Assembly: GCA_030248135.1 (NCBI GenBank)
Contig: JASANC010003119.1
Location: 1 to 64,000 of the forward strand
Length of the DNA: 64,000 nucleotides
From: Theristus sp. LFF4_11
Lineage: Eukaryota; Nematoda; Chromadorea; Monhysterida; Xyalidae
Reading direction: 5' to 3'
Shown here: positions 12,763 to 29,500 of the stretch, one piece after another
How the letters are laid out: each line of letters opens with the position of its first letter
How positions within the stretch are numbered: the stretch's first letter is position 1
Position numbers and translations under genes: made by a program
The notes under the pieces: model-generated
Database searches by the model: none
Seen by the model: only the letters and a program-made list of their open reading frames with translations
Told to the model about the DNA's origin: nothing

Positions 12763-14347
12763 CTTTAAGGCGCGTTTAGCAATTAGATTTTCGTGCGTAC
12801 GCACGGAGACAGAACTTAAAAAATGGCTACGCGAATTAGAATTTCGTACGCATGACTGTCGTTCGCACGTAACGACTGTTTTGCGCACATGATTTAGAAC
12901 GTTGTCCGTGCGCACGCAAAAAAACTTGTGCCCACGCGAATTAGAATTTCGTGCGTGTGACTTACGTGTATCCGACACGACTGTTTTGCGCACGGGATTT
13001 AGAACGACTGTTTGTCCGTGCGTAAAAAGACAAATGCGCACGCGAATTAGAATTTCTTGCGCACGACTGTCCGACGACTTTTTGCTGCTGGCAGCAAAAA
13101 GTCGTTCGACGGATGTGCGGAAAAGTTCATATTTTCCAGTGTCTGTTAATTTTAAGTTGAAAATCAAGGTATTTTAGATGTTGGGGCAACGGGAAAAATG
13201 CTCACTTTTATTTGGTGGGTCTACTTGCCTGTTTTGAAAAGAAAGAAAACTGAAATCTACTGGAAACTGTTGTTTTTCGTTGTTTGTTTGTTTGTTTGTT
13301 TGTTTGTTTGTTTGTTTGTTTGTTTGTTTGTTTGTTTGTTTGTTTGTTTGTTTGTTTGTTTGTTTGTTTGTTTGTTTGTTTGTTTGTTTGTTTGTTTGTT
13401 TGTTTGTTTGTTTGTTTGTTTGTTTGTTTGTTTGTTTGTTTGTTTGTTTGTTTGTTTGTTTGTTTGTTTGTTTGTTTGTTTGTTTGTTTGTTTGTTTGTT
13501 TGTTTGTTTGTTTGTTTGTTTGTTTGTTTGTTTGTTTGTTTGTTTGTTTGTTTGTTTGTTTGTTTGTTTGTTTGTTTGTTTGTTTGTTTGTTTGTTTGTT
13601 TGTTTGTTTGTTTGTTTGTTTGTTTGTTTGTTTGTTTGTTTGTTTGTTTGTTTGTTTGTTTGTTTGTTTGCTTGCTGGTTTCGGAGAAGGGGGCTGCTGG
13701 CTCCAAAAAAGCAAAACAGCTTCGATCAGCTTCTCTGTCACCTGCGCTTCGTCGAGCGAACTGATCGGCGTCGGCGGAGATTTTGGGTCAGCATTTTCCA
13801 TTTTTGAAAGATCCAAATCAAAATTTGTTCAAATTCAGTTTGTATATACCAAAACTGAAAGAATTTAGATTTTTACATGCACTTCTTGAGAACACATGTG
13901 ATAAAAATGCGACGACAAACTGAATGCAAAATGGGGAAGAGGGTAGGGGAAGGGGAGGGAATGCAAGGGAGATGACCACTAAAAAATAAAATTTGTCAAT
14001 TCCCGTTTTCAAATTTGCTAGGGCAGACATTTGCATTTTTGTCCGCAACAGAACGGACTATTTTTGGTCACGGCATTTAGAACGACAGTCGTATGACGGA
14101 TGCTACACGTTTTCTAATTCCCGTACGCAAGCTTGTCCGTCCGCACGTTCGGACATACCACACAACATTTTGCCCACGCGAATTAGTTCTCCGTATGTAT
14201 GCACGACACTTCAGTCGTTCTAAATGCGGTGCGCAGTTTTCAGTTTTGTCGTGTGACTTAAACTAAACGACTGTTTTGCGCCCCGCATTTAGAACGACGT
14301 GCGTTCCGTGCGTACGTAAGAAAAACTAATTGCTAAACGCGCCTTTA
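12763..14347. mobile_element. Inverted-repeat element carrying internal subrepeats and a (TTTG)n array
   Basis: The left end AAGGCGCGTTTAGCAATTAG (from about 12767) is matched by its reverse complement ending at about 14346. Inside both ends are repeated modules with GAATTAGAATTTCGTGCG and ACGACTGTTTTGCGCAC-like sequence (12770-13090 and about 14040-14340). The centre holds the tetranucleotide array at 13280-13670. A 191-base relative lies at 18282-18472 and a more distant one at 39551-39686. It is non-coding and probably a non-autonomous DNA transposon. Confidence 0.75.
13280..13670. repeat. (TTTG)n microsatellite, about 98 copies
   Basis: An almost perfect run of the tetranucleotide TTTG over about 390 bases. 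It is open in several frames on both strands (poly-FVCL or poly-TNKQ), which is an artefact of the repeat rather than coding sequence. Confidence 0.97.
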
Positions 14348-17077
14348 CTGTTGTTCATGTGGCGCACACTTCTTGTACTGTTCAGTCTCTTGCGATCATC
14401 AACGTGTGTGCACACACAGCTGTCGAAACTTTGTGTTTAGGTCAGCTTGTTATTTTTTGTGACACGTACACTGCTGATAATTACGGATCATGATCAGCGG
14501 CCATATAGCGACGTTTGATCTCAGCTCTAAAGTCTTGTTAGCGAGCGGACAACACTGTTGTTCAGACAACGCCAAGTTTTCATTTTTTTCGCCTTGTTGG
14601 CTGTGAGTGGCGCTGCTACAACGTAACGCCGATACTCTTCTGAAGTTATGAGCAACGAAAAAACAACAGACGGACATGAGTTTTATTTTTGAGTTCCGTT
14701 ACTATGGTTTCAAATTGCATTTTTGTAATATATGCGTTTTCATCTAACGTATCCGCTGAAATTATGTCGTGCACCAGCCCATGGTCGTTTCGTTTCCACC
14801 GATTAACGAAATTTATGCAGCTATATTTTCTGAAACTGTTCATCTAGATGGAAGATTGCCTTCGAGAGGTGTGAAGCCCAGCACTTTTCAGTTTTTGCTC
14901 GATTGGCTTGGTTGATCAAGCGTAAGATTGATCCTGATGCGAGGCGCTGCAGTTGGCATAGAGCTTTGACGCATGTGTGTGTGCTTGAATTGTCTAGAAG
15001 TTGCACTTTGTTGACCGGTTTCACTGCATTATGATCTACATAGTGGTGACAACGTTTTCCGCTTTTCCCCATTGTCTGTGTTCATTGAACTGTTACATCT
15101 GGACACTGACCAAAACCTGGATTTCGCAAACGACCACACACCTTCTGTAGCCACAAAAGATCAAAATACACTGTATTATATCAAGTCAGTGAAAAGGAAT
15201 TTCCGGCTGAGAAAACGTGCCAACTGAGAGCGGATCACGCCAAACTTGCCCTATTCAGTGACGTGCTCGCGGTTGTCAGACACGAAAAATCCATTAGCTG
15301 CAGTGTGACATTGATGTCGCATTTTTTTGTGTCAGAAAAAAAGTATATATTTTGTTCGATATCGACGTGACAATCTTAACCGATCAAACTGCCTAACACG
15401 CGCATTCGTCCAGCACACCAAATTGCTGATTGCAGTGCATTGTTGCATCAACCGTTTGTGTACGAAACTTTCGGCGCTGCAAACGAGCGTTATGCTGGTG
15501 TTCATTTGTGATTTGCTGTCGATGCGTGCGCTAATTTTGTTACGTGATGTTTTGCCAGTGCTTCCCCCGGCCTGTATGTCGCCGTGCATGGCACACTCGA
15601 TGAGGGCAAGACATTCGAATGTCACAAAACCAACTTCGTCTGTCATGTTTGCTTACCGTCAACGTGCTCGTGGAAGCGAATGCGGCCGGGCGCAAAAAAA
15701 GGCGCGCACAGCATGTTTATTTCCGTCTGAAGCGTGTGCGTGTGCAACGAACGCAACAAACGAGCCAGTCGCTAACGAATGTTCTTTCGTAGCGCATGTT
15801 CGTGTTTTTCTGCGTCGTGTGCAATTTGCGAAACGTGTTTCAAGAAACAACGCACGTGTCCGTTATAAAGTGCGCTGCCGCTACTTGACGTCGAACGAAA
15901 CTTTGTATCAGCAATCGCAATTAGCTTTCACTCTGATTCAAAGCTACATGTGCAACGTCACGCGCGCACTTGTCTTTGCTTGAAGTTCGCCTCTGTTTGG
16001 CTGCTTTTTCGCGCGTGTAGCGGCGAGCCTTGGAGTATTGTGACGCGAATGAATGCTGGTGCCAATTTGCGATGCGGCTGCTCTGGTCTCGTGTGGGGTC
16101 ATGTCACGTCGAAGTGTCACGCACGGAGACAAAGCGCACAAGCAACGTATGCGTGTTTATTTGGTGGTTGGTTTGTTGCTGCTTGCTTCACAACACCGTC
16201 AATAATCAAAACACTTTGGCGTTGTGCCTTCAAGCTCTTTGGTTCGTCTTTGGGATATTTGGGATGGAACAACCCGAAAACGCATCATCAACCCATTAAT
16301 ACCAGTACTGATTGTACAAACGTCAAACGATCGTTTTTGTGGGCTTCCGTCTTCCGCATTTTATCACTCATTAGTCGTAAAGAAGTGTTATTCTTGTCCC
16401 AAGTGAAAGGCGTCTCCTACGTACTATATGTACATGCGCTAGAAGAAGCTTTCAGAACCGATCAGAGATCGCGCAATTAAAGCACCAATTACTGAAACTT
16501 TGTTCAGAATGTCTAAGGGATTTTCACAGAGGAAGTTGTCCTTCTCCATCGTACGTTGGCAAAACTGAGACACACTTACATTGCATGTGTGTATCTTGTA
16601 TACATGCGCTTACGCACGTGTTTTGATAAAATACTTTGACTATTAATGTTGCAAGAGGGATACGTGTGTTAATTATCGAATCTGAAGGTTCAAAGATGCT
16701 CAGCGGTGTACAAGTATTCAGTCTGGGGCAGTGGCATTAGTCAGCAAATTGACGCGTCCCAGCCCAGTGGCCGCGGTGTCAACATAGTCGATAATGCACT
16801 TTAGGCAGATAATGCTGCTTTGAGGAACACCACCGAACCGACGCTCGCTTGGCCGCGTAAACACCCGGCTCCCTTGATTTGCGCTACTTGCATTTCCGAG
16901 ACATGTTCTTGTTTGTCGTTCTACGATCCAAACAGCATGTGTTTTCTTGGCATATTGCTCGAATACATGGTTTCATCTTTGTTTACATCAGGCAATGCGC
17001 GCCAGACATAATGGGCCGCACTCATCATTACCCGGCCGTCCATAGCACCTGAGAACAAAACTCGTTTGTTCAGCCAA
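14348..17077. other. Intergenic, no gene recognised
   Basis: A 218-codon plus-strand frame (15327-15983) is the longest, but it has no recognisable domain, is odd in composition (many Cys, Arg and Ala) and has no partner exons. The region just before 17078 presumably holds the promoter of the amine receptor gene. Confidence 0.4.
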
Positions 17078-20715
<3,638 letters not shown>

Positions 20716-21259
20716 CGTTGTGTACAGGGTGCTGCGACTGTATGTAGCATTAAAATCACGGCTCACGCATTGTGGGTTTATTTTGGACACGTTTGTCCAA
20801 TTGCGATTTATTTTTCTCTCGATGACCAGGATTACATCGCAAACAGTATTTCCAACACAAAAATACACTTCATTATCAGTCATGCCGTTTTTTTTTTGAA
20901 ATACTCAATACAGCAAAGACGAACACTCACCGCAAAAGACTGCTATTTTTATTCAGGAATTGTGGAATGGCAAAAAGGAAATACCAATACAACAACTGTT
21001 TTTTTTCATTTTCATTGAAATGAATTTTGAATAATTCAGCACAATTCAGCCCGCAATTCGAATAAACATTTGCAAAACCACATATGTACACGTTCTAACT
21101 TGAATACGCAAGCTATAAATTTGATGAAAGCTCTCATTGAGAATAATGAACAACACGAACATGATGACCGTCACAGAAGGAATCAAACACGTACAATGTA
21201 TGCATGACAAAGAAACAATAACTGAAGCACGGGCAATTCAATATTAAGTTGACGCCTTT

Positions 21260-23220
21260 TCAGAAGCAGAGCTCATCGTTGCGTTTGCTGTCGTGTGGCC
21301 GCCGCTGCTGTTTGAGTGTCCGTTGGACTGGCCGTCTCTGACCGGGAGGCTGTTGTCGATGATTCACTTTTGTTTTGCGTCTAAAATTCAATGACAAATT
21401 AGTCTCTCTCGAAATCCAGCCGTATTCACCAGAAGAAATGAGTGCAAATGGAGCACCAACATTGCTACTGGAAGCAACACTGCTCTTTGTCTTTGCTGCT
21501 CTCGTTCTGCGTGGACGGGTGCGTTCAGGCACCAACGGGGCGGCACGTTGACCGTTGCTGCGTGTTTGGATCTGGAAACATGCAAATGTGATATTGACAT
21601 TTAACTTTTTTGTCCATCAACTTTCGTAATCGTGACACCAACCCGATCTCTGCGTGGCCGACCGCTGTCACAATCGGTACCGCTTTTGTCCGTCTGTTTT
21701 CGGCCGTTCTTCGTTGTGGCCTGCTGTTTTTCGGTCGCCTTAAGCCGTTGCACCTCTCGGTACCCTAAGATTATACAAAAATACATACTTTTTAGAGACG
21801 ACTGTGTTGCTGAATTCACCAACTTAACAAGTTGTCAGCGAATTGCTAAAAAATTTCGCAACCTAAAATAGTGTTCAGTAATCAGCGCAACTAGCTAGAA
21901 TCTATTGTTTTGTTAATAATGATTATGCGAACATAACATACGCCTTATAGAACAGAGAAACGTTACATTCCAGCCAAACATTATACACAACATATTGTTG
22001 GCTTTATTTTCACCAAATCAGGCAAGTTTCATTGAAAAACAGCACTTGCAAATGCGAAACGTGTACAGTATGACTGACTTTCAAGGGTGCTAAGCTGTAT
22101 AGCGGCGTAGAACGTGTCTTCGTTCAGTCCTTCATAAGGTGACCACGCCGTGGAGGCACTGGCTGTCTCGCACATGCCTGCCCTCCACAACACCACACAA
22201 CTCGACGTGTGCACGTGCGCGCAACAGACTTCCGTTTGAAGCAGCAAAGTGCAACCGTGCAACGAATGGCGAGAACAATAATAATGCTCGTTGCGCTGCG
22301 CCAGAGACAACCGAAAAAATAATAGAAATATTTCGCCTTTGCAGAGCTCCAGCTCTATCTGAAGAATATTGTACTGTGTGTTGTTGTTGTTGTGTTGCGT
22401 TTATGCAAGTGAACACAGACAGAGCGCGAGAGAATATATCAGATGAGAAGGCAGTCCAACAACAAAACACACACGCACAGACACAGTAAAACGCAAAAAT
22501 GCACACACACGCGCGCCAGAGAGAGAGAAACATACGATAGGCACAGAAAAAGCAGCACGGAGGGGCACGCTCGCCCTGAGCAATCAGGCAACTGAAATGG
22601 TTTTGCGCACACCATACTCACCCGAGTCGGCGAAATTTATGTGCGGTTTCACAAGCACACATACAGAGAAACACAATCGCTGCGGCGGATTACGGTACAC
22701 GCCAACACGCGAAATTACACTGAACTAAACATGCGCGCAGAGTCGAATGTTCGATAAAAATTTTATGCTCCAACATTTTCTCGTTCTGGTTTCGGATACA
22801 CAATTGAATGTTGTTGTATTATGCGCACTTTATCAGGGATTGTTCGAGTTTTTGATACAGCACATGATAATGGTGACAAGGAAGTATGCCAAACAAATTG
22901 TTTCACTCGCTAGTTGTTGTATTGTTAGAAAAACAAAACAAAAATAGTTGAAAATCAATAAAACAAGCTTATTAACAAGTTAGACAGACGAACTTTGAGA
23001 CAACGGCGCACAACTTGCGGAAAGCAGAGCAATCGCAACAGTTACCGTATTGCAACGGTTATCTAAGTCAATTGCAATATGTTTGTCTGTTCCAATCAGT
23101 GACGAAATGGCTTCCGAGCCAAACAGCACATAGTTTTCACACACTTTAAGAAACGCTGAGTTATAAGAAACGAGTGAGTTGGCAACATGAATATACACCT
23201 TTTTTAATTGAACCTTGAAA
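21260..23220 (-). CDS. Possible minus-strand gene of unknown function (fragmentary model)
   Basis: Three segments on the minus strand look more protein-like than their surroundings. About 23215-23065 reads KKVYIHVANSLVSY...IAIDLDNRCNT, ending at a GTAACT donor. 21764-21638 (YREVQRLKATEKQQ..., acceptor TTAG, donor GTTGGT) joins in frame to 21571-21260 (IQTRSNGQRAAP... to a TGA stop), a basic, disordered C-terminus. The link between the first segment and the other two is not shown, and no domain was recognised. It could be one gene, two, or chance frames. It would lie tail to tail with the amine receptor and directly downstream of IR25a. Confidence 0.28.
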
Positions 23221-23576
23221 GTATCAGCGAAACCAAAAAGTTTAGTAAATGAACTGATACAAAATTATGCACTAAACATGACTTTGGTCACCACAACCAG
23301 ACAGTAACACAAACGATCACAGACAACCAAACAGAAAAACATGCGCTGATTAATAAGAGCGTAATGGCAATCTCAGAGTTATAATTCAGTTCTCTCAAAA
23401 CCCGCAACAAGAACAAGAGAAGCAGATGTCTTTTGTGCATGATTTTAGACCAGAGACGATGGCAAAATGAAAAAAGACATGAATCGACTGAAGAAAGAAG
23501 TGAACCCCACACAAATGAACGTCACAACAAGCCCGGTGTCGAGTGCCGAACTGAACATGCCACACACACAGCGCTG

Positions 23577-26500
23577 CTATTCTTTCACATCAAACGCCTG
23601 ATTGCTATACTGCGTCGTCTGTGTGTACGCGTTCAGGTTGGTCGAATAATCGGTGGACAGTGTCGCGGGGCCGTTGCCAGCGGTGTTGCCATTCGCGATG
23701 CCATTCTCGCCGGGTTTTCCGTTGCGCAGACTCTGCGGCGTCAAGGCGCCGTTGAAGCCGCCGAACGTGGCCGTGCCGCCGGTGCCGCCGGCCATCTGTT
23801 GCTCCTTGAGCGCACGCTGCTCGCGTCGTCGCGCGTCGCGCTCCGGTTTGTGCTTGTAGTAGTAGTACTCGAAGATCAGCGTGATGATCGACAACACGAT
23901 GCCGGCGAGGATCACGATGAAGACGCCGCCAATATTCTTGATCGAGATGCCCTCGCTCTCGTTGTCCTGCTTCGGACAGACGGCACGATTCGGATTGTTC
24001 GTCCACCACTGCTCACGGAGGCGCTCCAGTTGACGTTCGTTCAACAGTTGCAGAATCCTGCAAAAACGCCAATGTGAAAAACGCGCGCCCGAGCGTTTTG
24101 AGAAACGCGTTTGCTTGACGATTCTAATCTAATGTCGTTTCTTTTTCGGTTCTGCGACTCAGTGCATTTGTAGACGTAGAACAGAAACTATTTTAATAGT
24201 TCCATGTTTGATGTGGCACTTTAAAGTTACCACGGAGAGACTCATCGTTTCTCAGGGCCTCCAGCCACCTTTAGTAATTTTGAATTGCCGCGTCAAGCAC
24301 AAACATACACATACAATGTATTATCTTTTCTTTAAGAGCTGCGACTTAATGCGGTTGTGGACGTGAAAGGAAAATCTTTATGTGGTAATTCAGAATAGCC
24401 TAAGTGACCCGGCCTTATTTAGGGGACTCGGATCCCTTTTGAATTTCCGCGTCGTGCATCTGACTGCTTACCCATCTATGCGCGCATTGAGAAGCGAGCC
24501 CAAAAAAGATGTTATGCGTGCGCTGAGTCGCAGAACTGGCAATAATAGTTGCGCAAAAAAGCATACGCTTTCGATATGGCGTCCTTCAACGGCGAGTTCT
24601 GCTGTACGGCTATAGCGTACGGTTTACGTGAGAATTCGTTGCCGACCTTGTACAAACGACAGTCGGTCAACTCTGCATACTTGATGACAGTTGCATCACC
24701 TGATTGATATATTACACAGTCTAACGTCTAGTAGAGTACATAGAGAAGGTAATGTTACACCTTGAATGTTGGTTTGTAATGTTTCAAATCGAAAATTTTT
24801 AAACTGACCGATGAACGCAAATCCCTCGCCGTTTTCATCCTGCGAGCTATCCAGGACACGTTGAATGCCGGCTTCGGTGGTTTCCGGCAGTTCCGAATCC
24901 TAAAGATTCGAGCTAAACCTAGGAACCGATTTTCGAAAGTCGTTCATTGACGACAAAGGGGACCTGCATGAATCGCCACATGTTGGTGAACTTGTCCGAA
25001 ACGGGATAGTCCCAGACGGCCAATTTGGCGCGCTCCTTTGCGTCCATCGAGTCGTTCAAAGACATTTCCTTCCAGAGACTGCAAAACAGATTGCAGACTT
25101 AATGGTAGGTGAGAAAAACATCTGAAAATAATGTAAAACCCCAATCTGGTGCACGTACTCGTAGAATTTCGCCTCGATTTCAGCCATGCGCCGGAAGTAT
25201 GTCTCACTGGCACTACCCTTCACTGGTGCGTACTTGATCTTGTACTGCTTGTAAAGGTCGTCCAACGATCTGCGCTCACCAACGACAGTTCAGTCTGGCA
25301 ATTTTACTTCCGACAAAACTGATAAAATCGAACGCACTTGATGTTGGTCTCTAGACGTGACACGGTGAGGAAAGCGGCCAGGTTGGCGGTGTATGACGCG
25401 ATGATGATGAATCCAAAGAGCCACCAAGTCGCAGCCACCAGCCGCCCACTGATGTTCTTTGGTGCCTCGCCACCGCCTGCACAAATGGAACGTCGGCAGG
25501 GTTGCACATGTTCATTCTTCCGTGCTGTGTCACCTAAAACGGTTACAAAAACACAAAAACACATTTGGCAGTGCACCTTGCGGCGTCAGCGAGGTCATGC
25601 AGAACCAGAGGCACTCCTTGAACGTGAACTCGCGCTTCTCCGGGTCGTCTTTGTACTTCTCTTTGTTGTTCGTGTACGAATACGGACTGGAAATGGCAGA
25701 AATGACACATTTTGACATGCCAAGTGGAAAGATCACACGGCATATTTAACGGTGCGTGCCTACCTGAATTTGTCGAACAACCAGAGCAAGAAGCTCGTGA
25801 AGAAGTATGCTCCGACAATGCACAGCCAGACGGGCCACTCAAGCACACGCATGAACTCAAACAGCGACGAGCTTTGGTCCGGCTTGCGCATCAGAATCGT
25901 CGTGCCCACGAGGTCGTAGTAGGGCACCGTGAAGTCAACGTAGTTCTCGCGTTCTGCCATCACAGACAGTGCGCCAAGGGCAATGTCCGCTTCCTGAAAA
26001 CACCAGAGCATACAGTGAAAAAACGCTATTCCGAAATTGGCCACTAAACACGTGAATGCGCGCAGCCGCTGTTGTGCATTCACGCGTTATAACATAAGCA
26101 AGCACGTTTTCATAGTTACCAATAGCCACTATAGTAACTTCTTCTTGTGATGATGGCAAGCGGATGAAACCAATAAACAAGTTGTGCATTCCTCCACTGA
26201 CAAACACTGATGGTTTAAAAATAACTTTTTTAAAAAACTTCTGCTTGGAGTGGGATTCGAACCCACGCCCGCATATGCGGACCAGAAGTCTCTGTCGCAC
26301 TGAACGCGTGCTAAGTTTTAACACTTGAGTCTGGCGCCTTAGACCACTCGGCCATCCAAGCAATAAAAAGCAAATCACAGATGGCATACGTGAACTTTAT
26401 AAACAAACACGTTGCAATACACAGGATGGAGAAACACGCTTATTATATTTCATTGTATTTTGCTGCGTTCGTTCGTGTTATGATTTATATGTTGACACTT

Positions 26501-29500
26501 TGAACAGTAAGAATCAATATGCCCTGCGTCAACCGCATGATTTCGACAAAAATCAGTTGTACGTGCGTGCCAATGCCAGCTAAACTTTGTATACTAACGG
26601 ACGTACGACTGAGGGTCATTGCTCAGAATTATTTTCGGTTCTAAAATTGTGTCGACACAGCCACACGTCCTTTTTCTGTTTGTTTGTTCAATTTTGAGCG
26701 TCAACACGTGGTCCTTCTACTTTTGGTGCGCACAGTTGTTCCAAACACAAACAACAAAAAAGTCAATTAAGTGCAAAAAGTAATACACACGGACCCCGGA
26801 CACGAGCTCTCCAATCATTCCGTTCCACTCCTCTCGGTCGTTTATGGTGCCGTACAGGCCGTCGGGTGCCTCATAGACCGTGTACGTGAACGCGTCATTC
26901 ATTTTCTTCTTGATTTCATCCATCAGATCGATGCAATAGCCTTCGTAGCCGATTGTTCGGCCAGTCTCCGGATCTTTGATCGCTTGCACAAACGGCGGTT
27001 GCTGCAATACTTTCTGGTTTCTTTTTTTGCTCCGACCTTCAATAGTGATCATTTCACATCTGCTATAGTTTCAAGGTGGGTTCATAGCTTTTTTAAACTT
27101 ATCATGAAAGCAAATTCAGTGTATGTTGTCAATTTTCTCACAATCACGGTGACCACTCGGTATTCGTGTATCTCGCGAACATCTTTGTCCAGTGAATCAT
27201 AGTAGCTCGAGATGCCGTCCACGATTGTCCAGTTGCCCATCTGGAAAGGATTTGGATGAACGATTATGTGACCTTGAAGTGTGATTCAGGAAGGACTGTT
27301 TCAATTGGACTGGAACGTTGTCAACAGAACAGACCACTTTCGACCATTTCTGATCCAATTCGTAGTAGTACTGCGCGAACTTTGCCAGGCCGTTTTCGAA
27401 ATACCTGCGAAAAGATCAAGAAAAACCACGCAATTTCATGAGGGAACTGCAGAGACCCGAGTGCCCCTGACGTGCTAAACCAATTAAAAGACTGCACCAC
27501 ATGTTCTTCGAGTCATCAGCAGTCCAAGGGCCAAAGGTGCCCGCGGGCTGGCCATCGAGCATTTCCTGGAGTGTGATGGTGCGATTGCCGTCTTCCTGAC
27601 TCATCGTCTGGTTGAAGCAGCCATACACCGGGTACACCGTTTGCGCCTGTGCGTTCGTCTTGCGCATGAACTCCCAGGCCAGTGTGATCAGGTCAAGGTA
27701 GAAGCTGACTTTCAGCTGAAATTGCAATGCAACACTCATTATGATCACTTGTGTGTTGTTGGTCTTTGTTAAATAAAAAGCGATATGCGTGTGTGTGTGC
27801 ACATCTTGGTCACCTCGACATAGCCGGTGACACGGCGCAATGGCTCGATGCCCTCTTCCACCTCTTGTTGGTCTTGGCGCTTCTTCAGCAATCGAATCCG
27901 CTGAAAGTCGGACTTGTCCGATTCGACGTCCGGCCGCACCCAGAACACTTGCACGCTGTTGCACTCGTGGCACAGAAAGTCGGTCACGTCCTGGTCACAC
28001 GCGCAACAGGTTTAGAATGTTTCGCTGGTCGGTCGACTGAGACAACAAACATACCGTCGTAAACACGATCCAGTTGAAACGTTTCTCCTCGATTTCGTCT
28101 TTCGCCTAGAAAAAGTAAAAAAACAAAAAGATCATGGTGTAGTTAGAAAAAGACGTTGCCACACTGACCTGAAGCATGTACTGCTCAATGTTCTTCGTGC
28201 GCCCAATCAACATCAGCGTTTCGATGCGTGGCTGCGCCGATTTCAGAAAGTTCAGTTGGTTGATCATTTCGCTCTCGTTTGTCTTCATGCGAACGTACGT
28301 GAACCGAAGCGGCACTTTGCTGAGCATCGCGCGCCACGTGGCGTCCTTGCGAGCTGCGATGCTTCGTTATACAAAATTGCGCTCTCTTGAATTTGTCACG
28401 ATTCGTAGAAATTGTGTACAAAGCTTATGTAGTATTTACGGAAAATCGAATCGTAGACGACGGTGACATTCTTGGTGATGTTGACGTCCTGCACGAGGTC
28501 GGCCATGACATTCAGGAACACGGTCGTCGGTGGGATCATCGTCGCGTAGTTCGCTCCCATCGGCGCTAACCGAGAAACAATTGAACTTTAGAAAGTATTT
28601 TTTAAAACTAGAACCAGACCAAGAAAACACACTCAGAACACTCGGACAACATGTTTCTTAAACAATTTCACAGGCTGCCAAAATTACTGAATGCTCGATC
28701 ACGTTCAGCTGCCAGCTACGGCGTGTGCCAAAAGCCAACAAAAATATTCAGCTAGAGGCCAGTGGCAGTTGTCAGACTGTTAAGAAAATGTTCTCCGGGT
28801 GTTTTGAGTGACAGAGCTCGTCTCTCGCTCCGTTTTACAGTGACTTCTTTTGACCTGACTGCACGTGTTCCATTATTTTCCGTAAAACGTGACAACGAGC
28901 GCACTCACCGACATTGCCGTTGTCAACCATGCTTGCATTGGATACTTCTGAAAAATGTACCCGACTGAAAAAAAAACTGATTTCAGAAATATGATCGTGC
29001 ACGCAAACCTGCGTCAGTCTGCGTGGACTCGTAGCGTTGATACGTCCACCAGGCGTGTTGCACCTGCATGATCGGGATCAGACTGTCAATGCCGATCTGC
29101 TTGATCATCCTACGATTCGCAATGTCCTTGCTGACACTAATCACGAACTGCGTGCGCAGGTTCACTGCTTCGCAAACTGGAAAATTCGCAAAACTTACAC
29201 GATTTTATGTTGAAGTTTAATTTGTACGGACTCGTGCGAACGGGTCGAATTGAAATACGTACATTGCCGCCACAAGCAGCGCAGAGTACAGGTTTGAATA
29301 AGCTTTTGAAACGAAAACAAAAATCACCCACTACTAACACAAATCGCGCGCCTCCGTGGAGTTGACGGGCAGTCCAAGAAACTCGACGACGATTTCCGCT
29401 TTGTATTTTTTCGGATCGCTCGGAAAGGTTGAGGGAAAGTCGCACATGTTCAGACAATCGACCGACATGTTTAGGTAGGCCAGGTAATCCTCGGTCACGG

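Noticed and set aside
13208..13868. Long frames of poly-FVCL (plus) and poly-TNKQ (minus)
   Set aside because: They are translations of the (TTTG)n microsatellite, open in several frames at once.
15327..15983. 218-codon plus-strand open frame
   Set aside because: No recognisable domain, odd composition rich in Cys/Arg/Ala, no splice partners, and shadow frames on the other strand. Kept only as an unlikely coding possibility.
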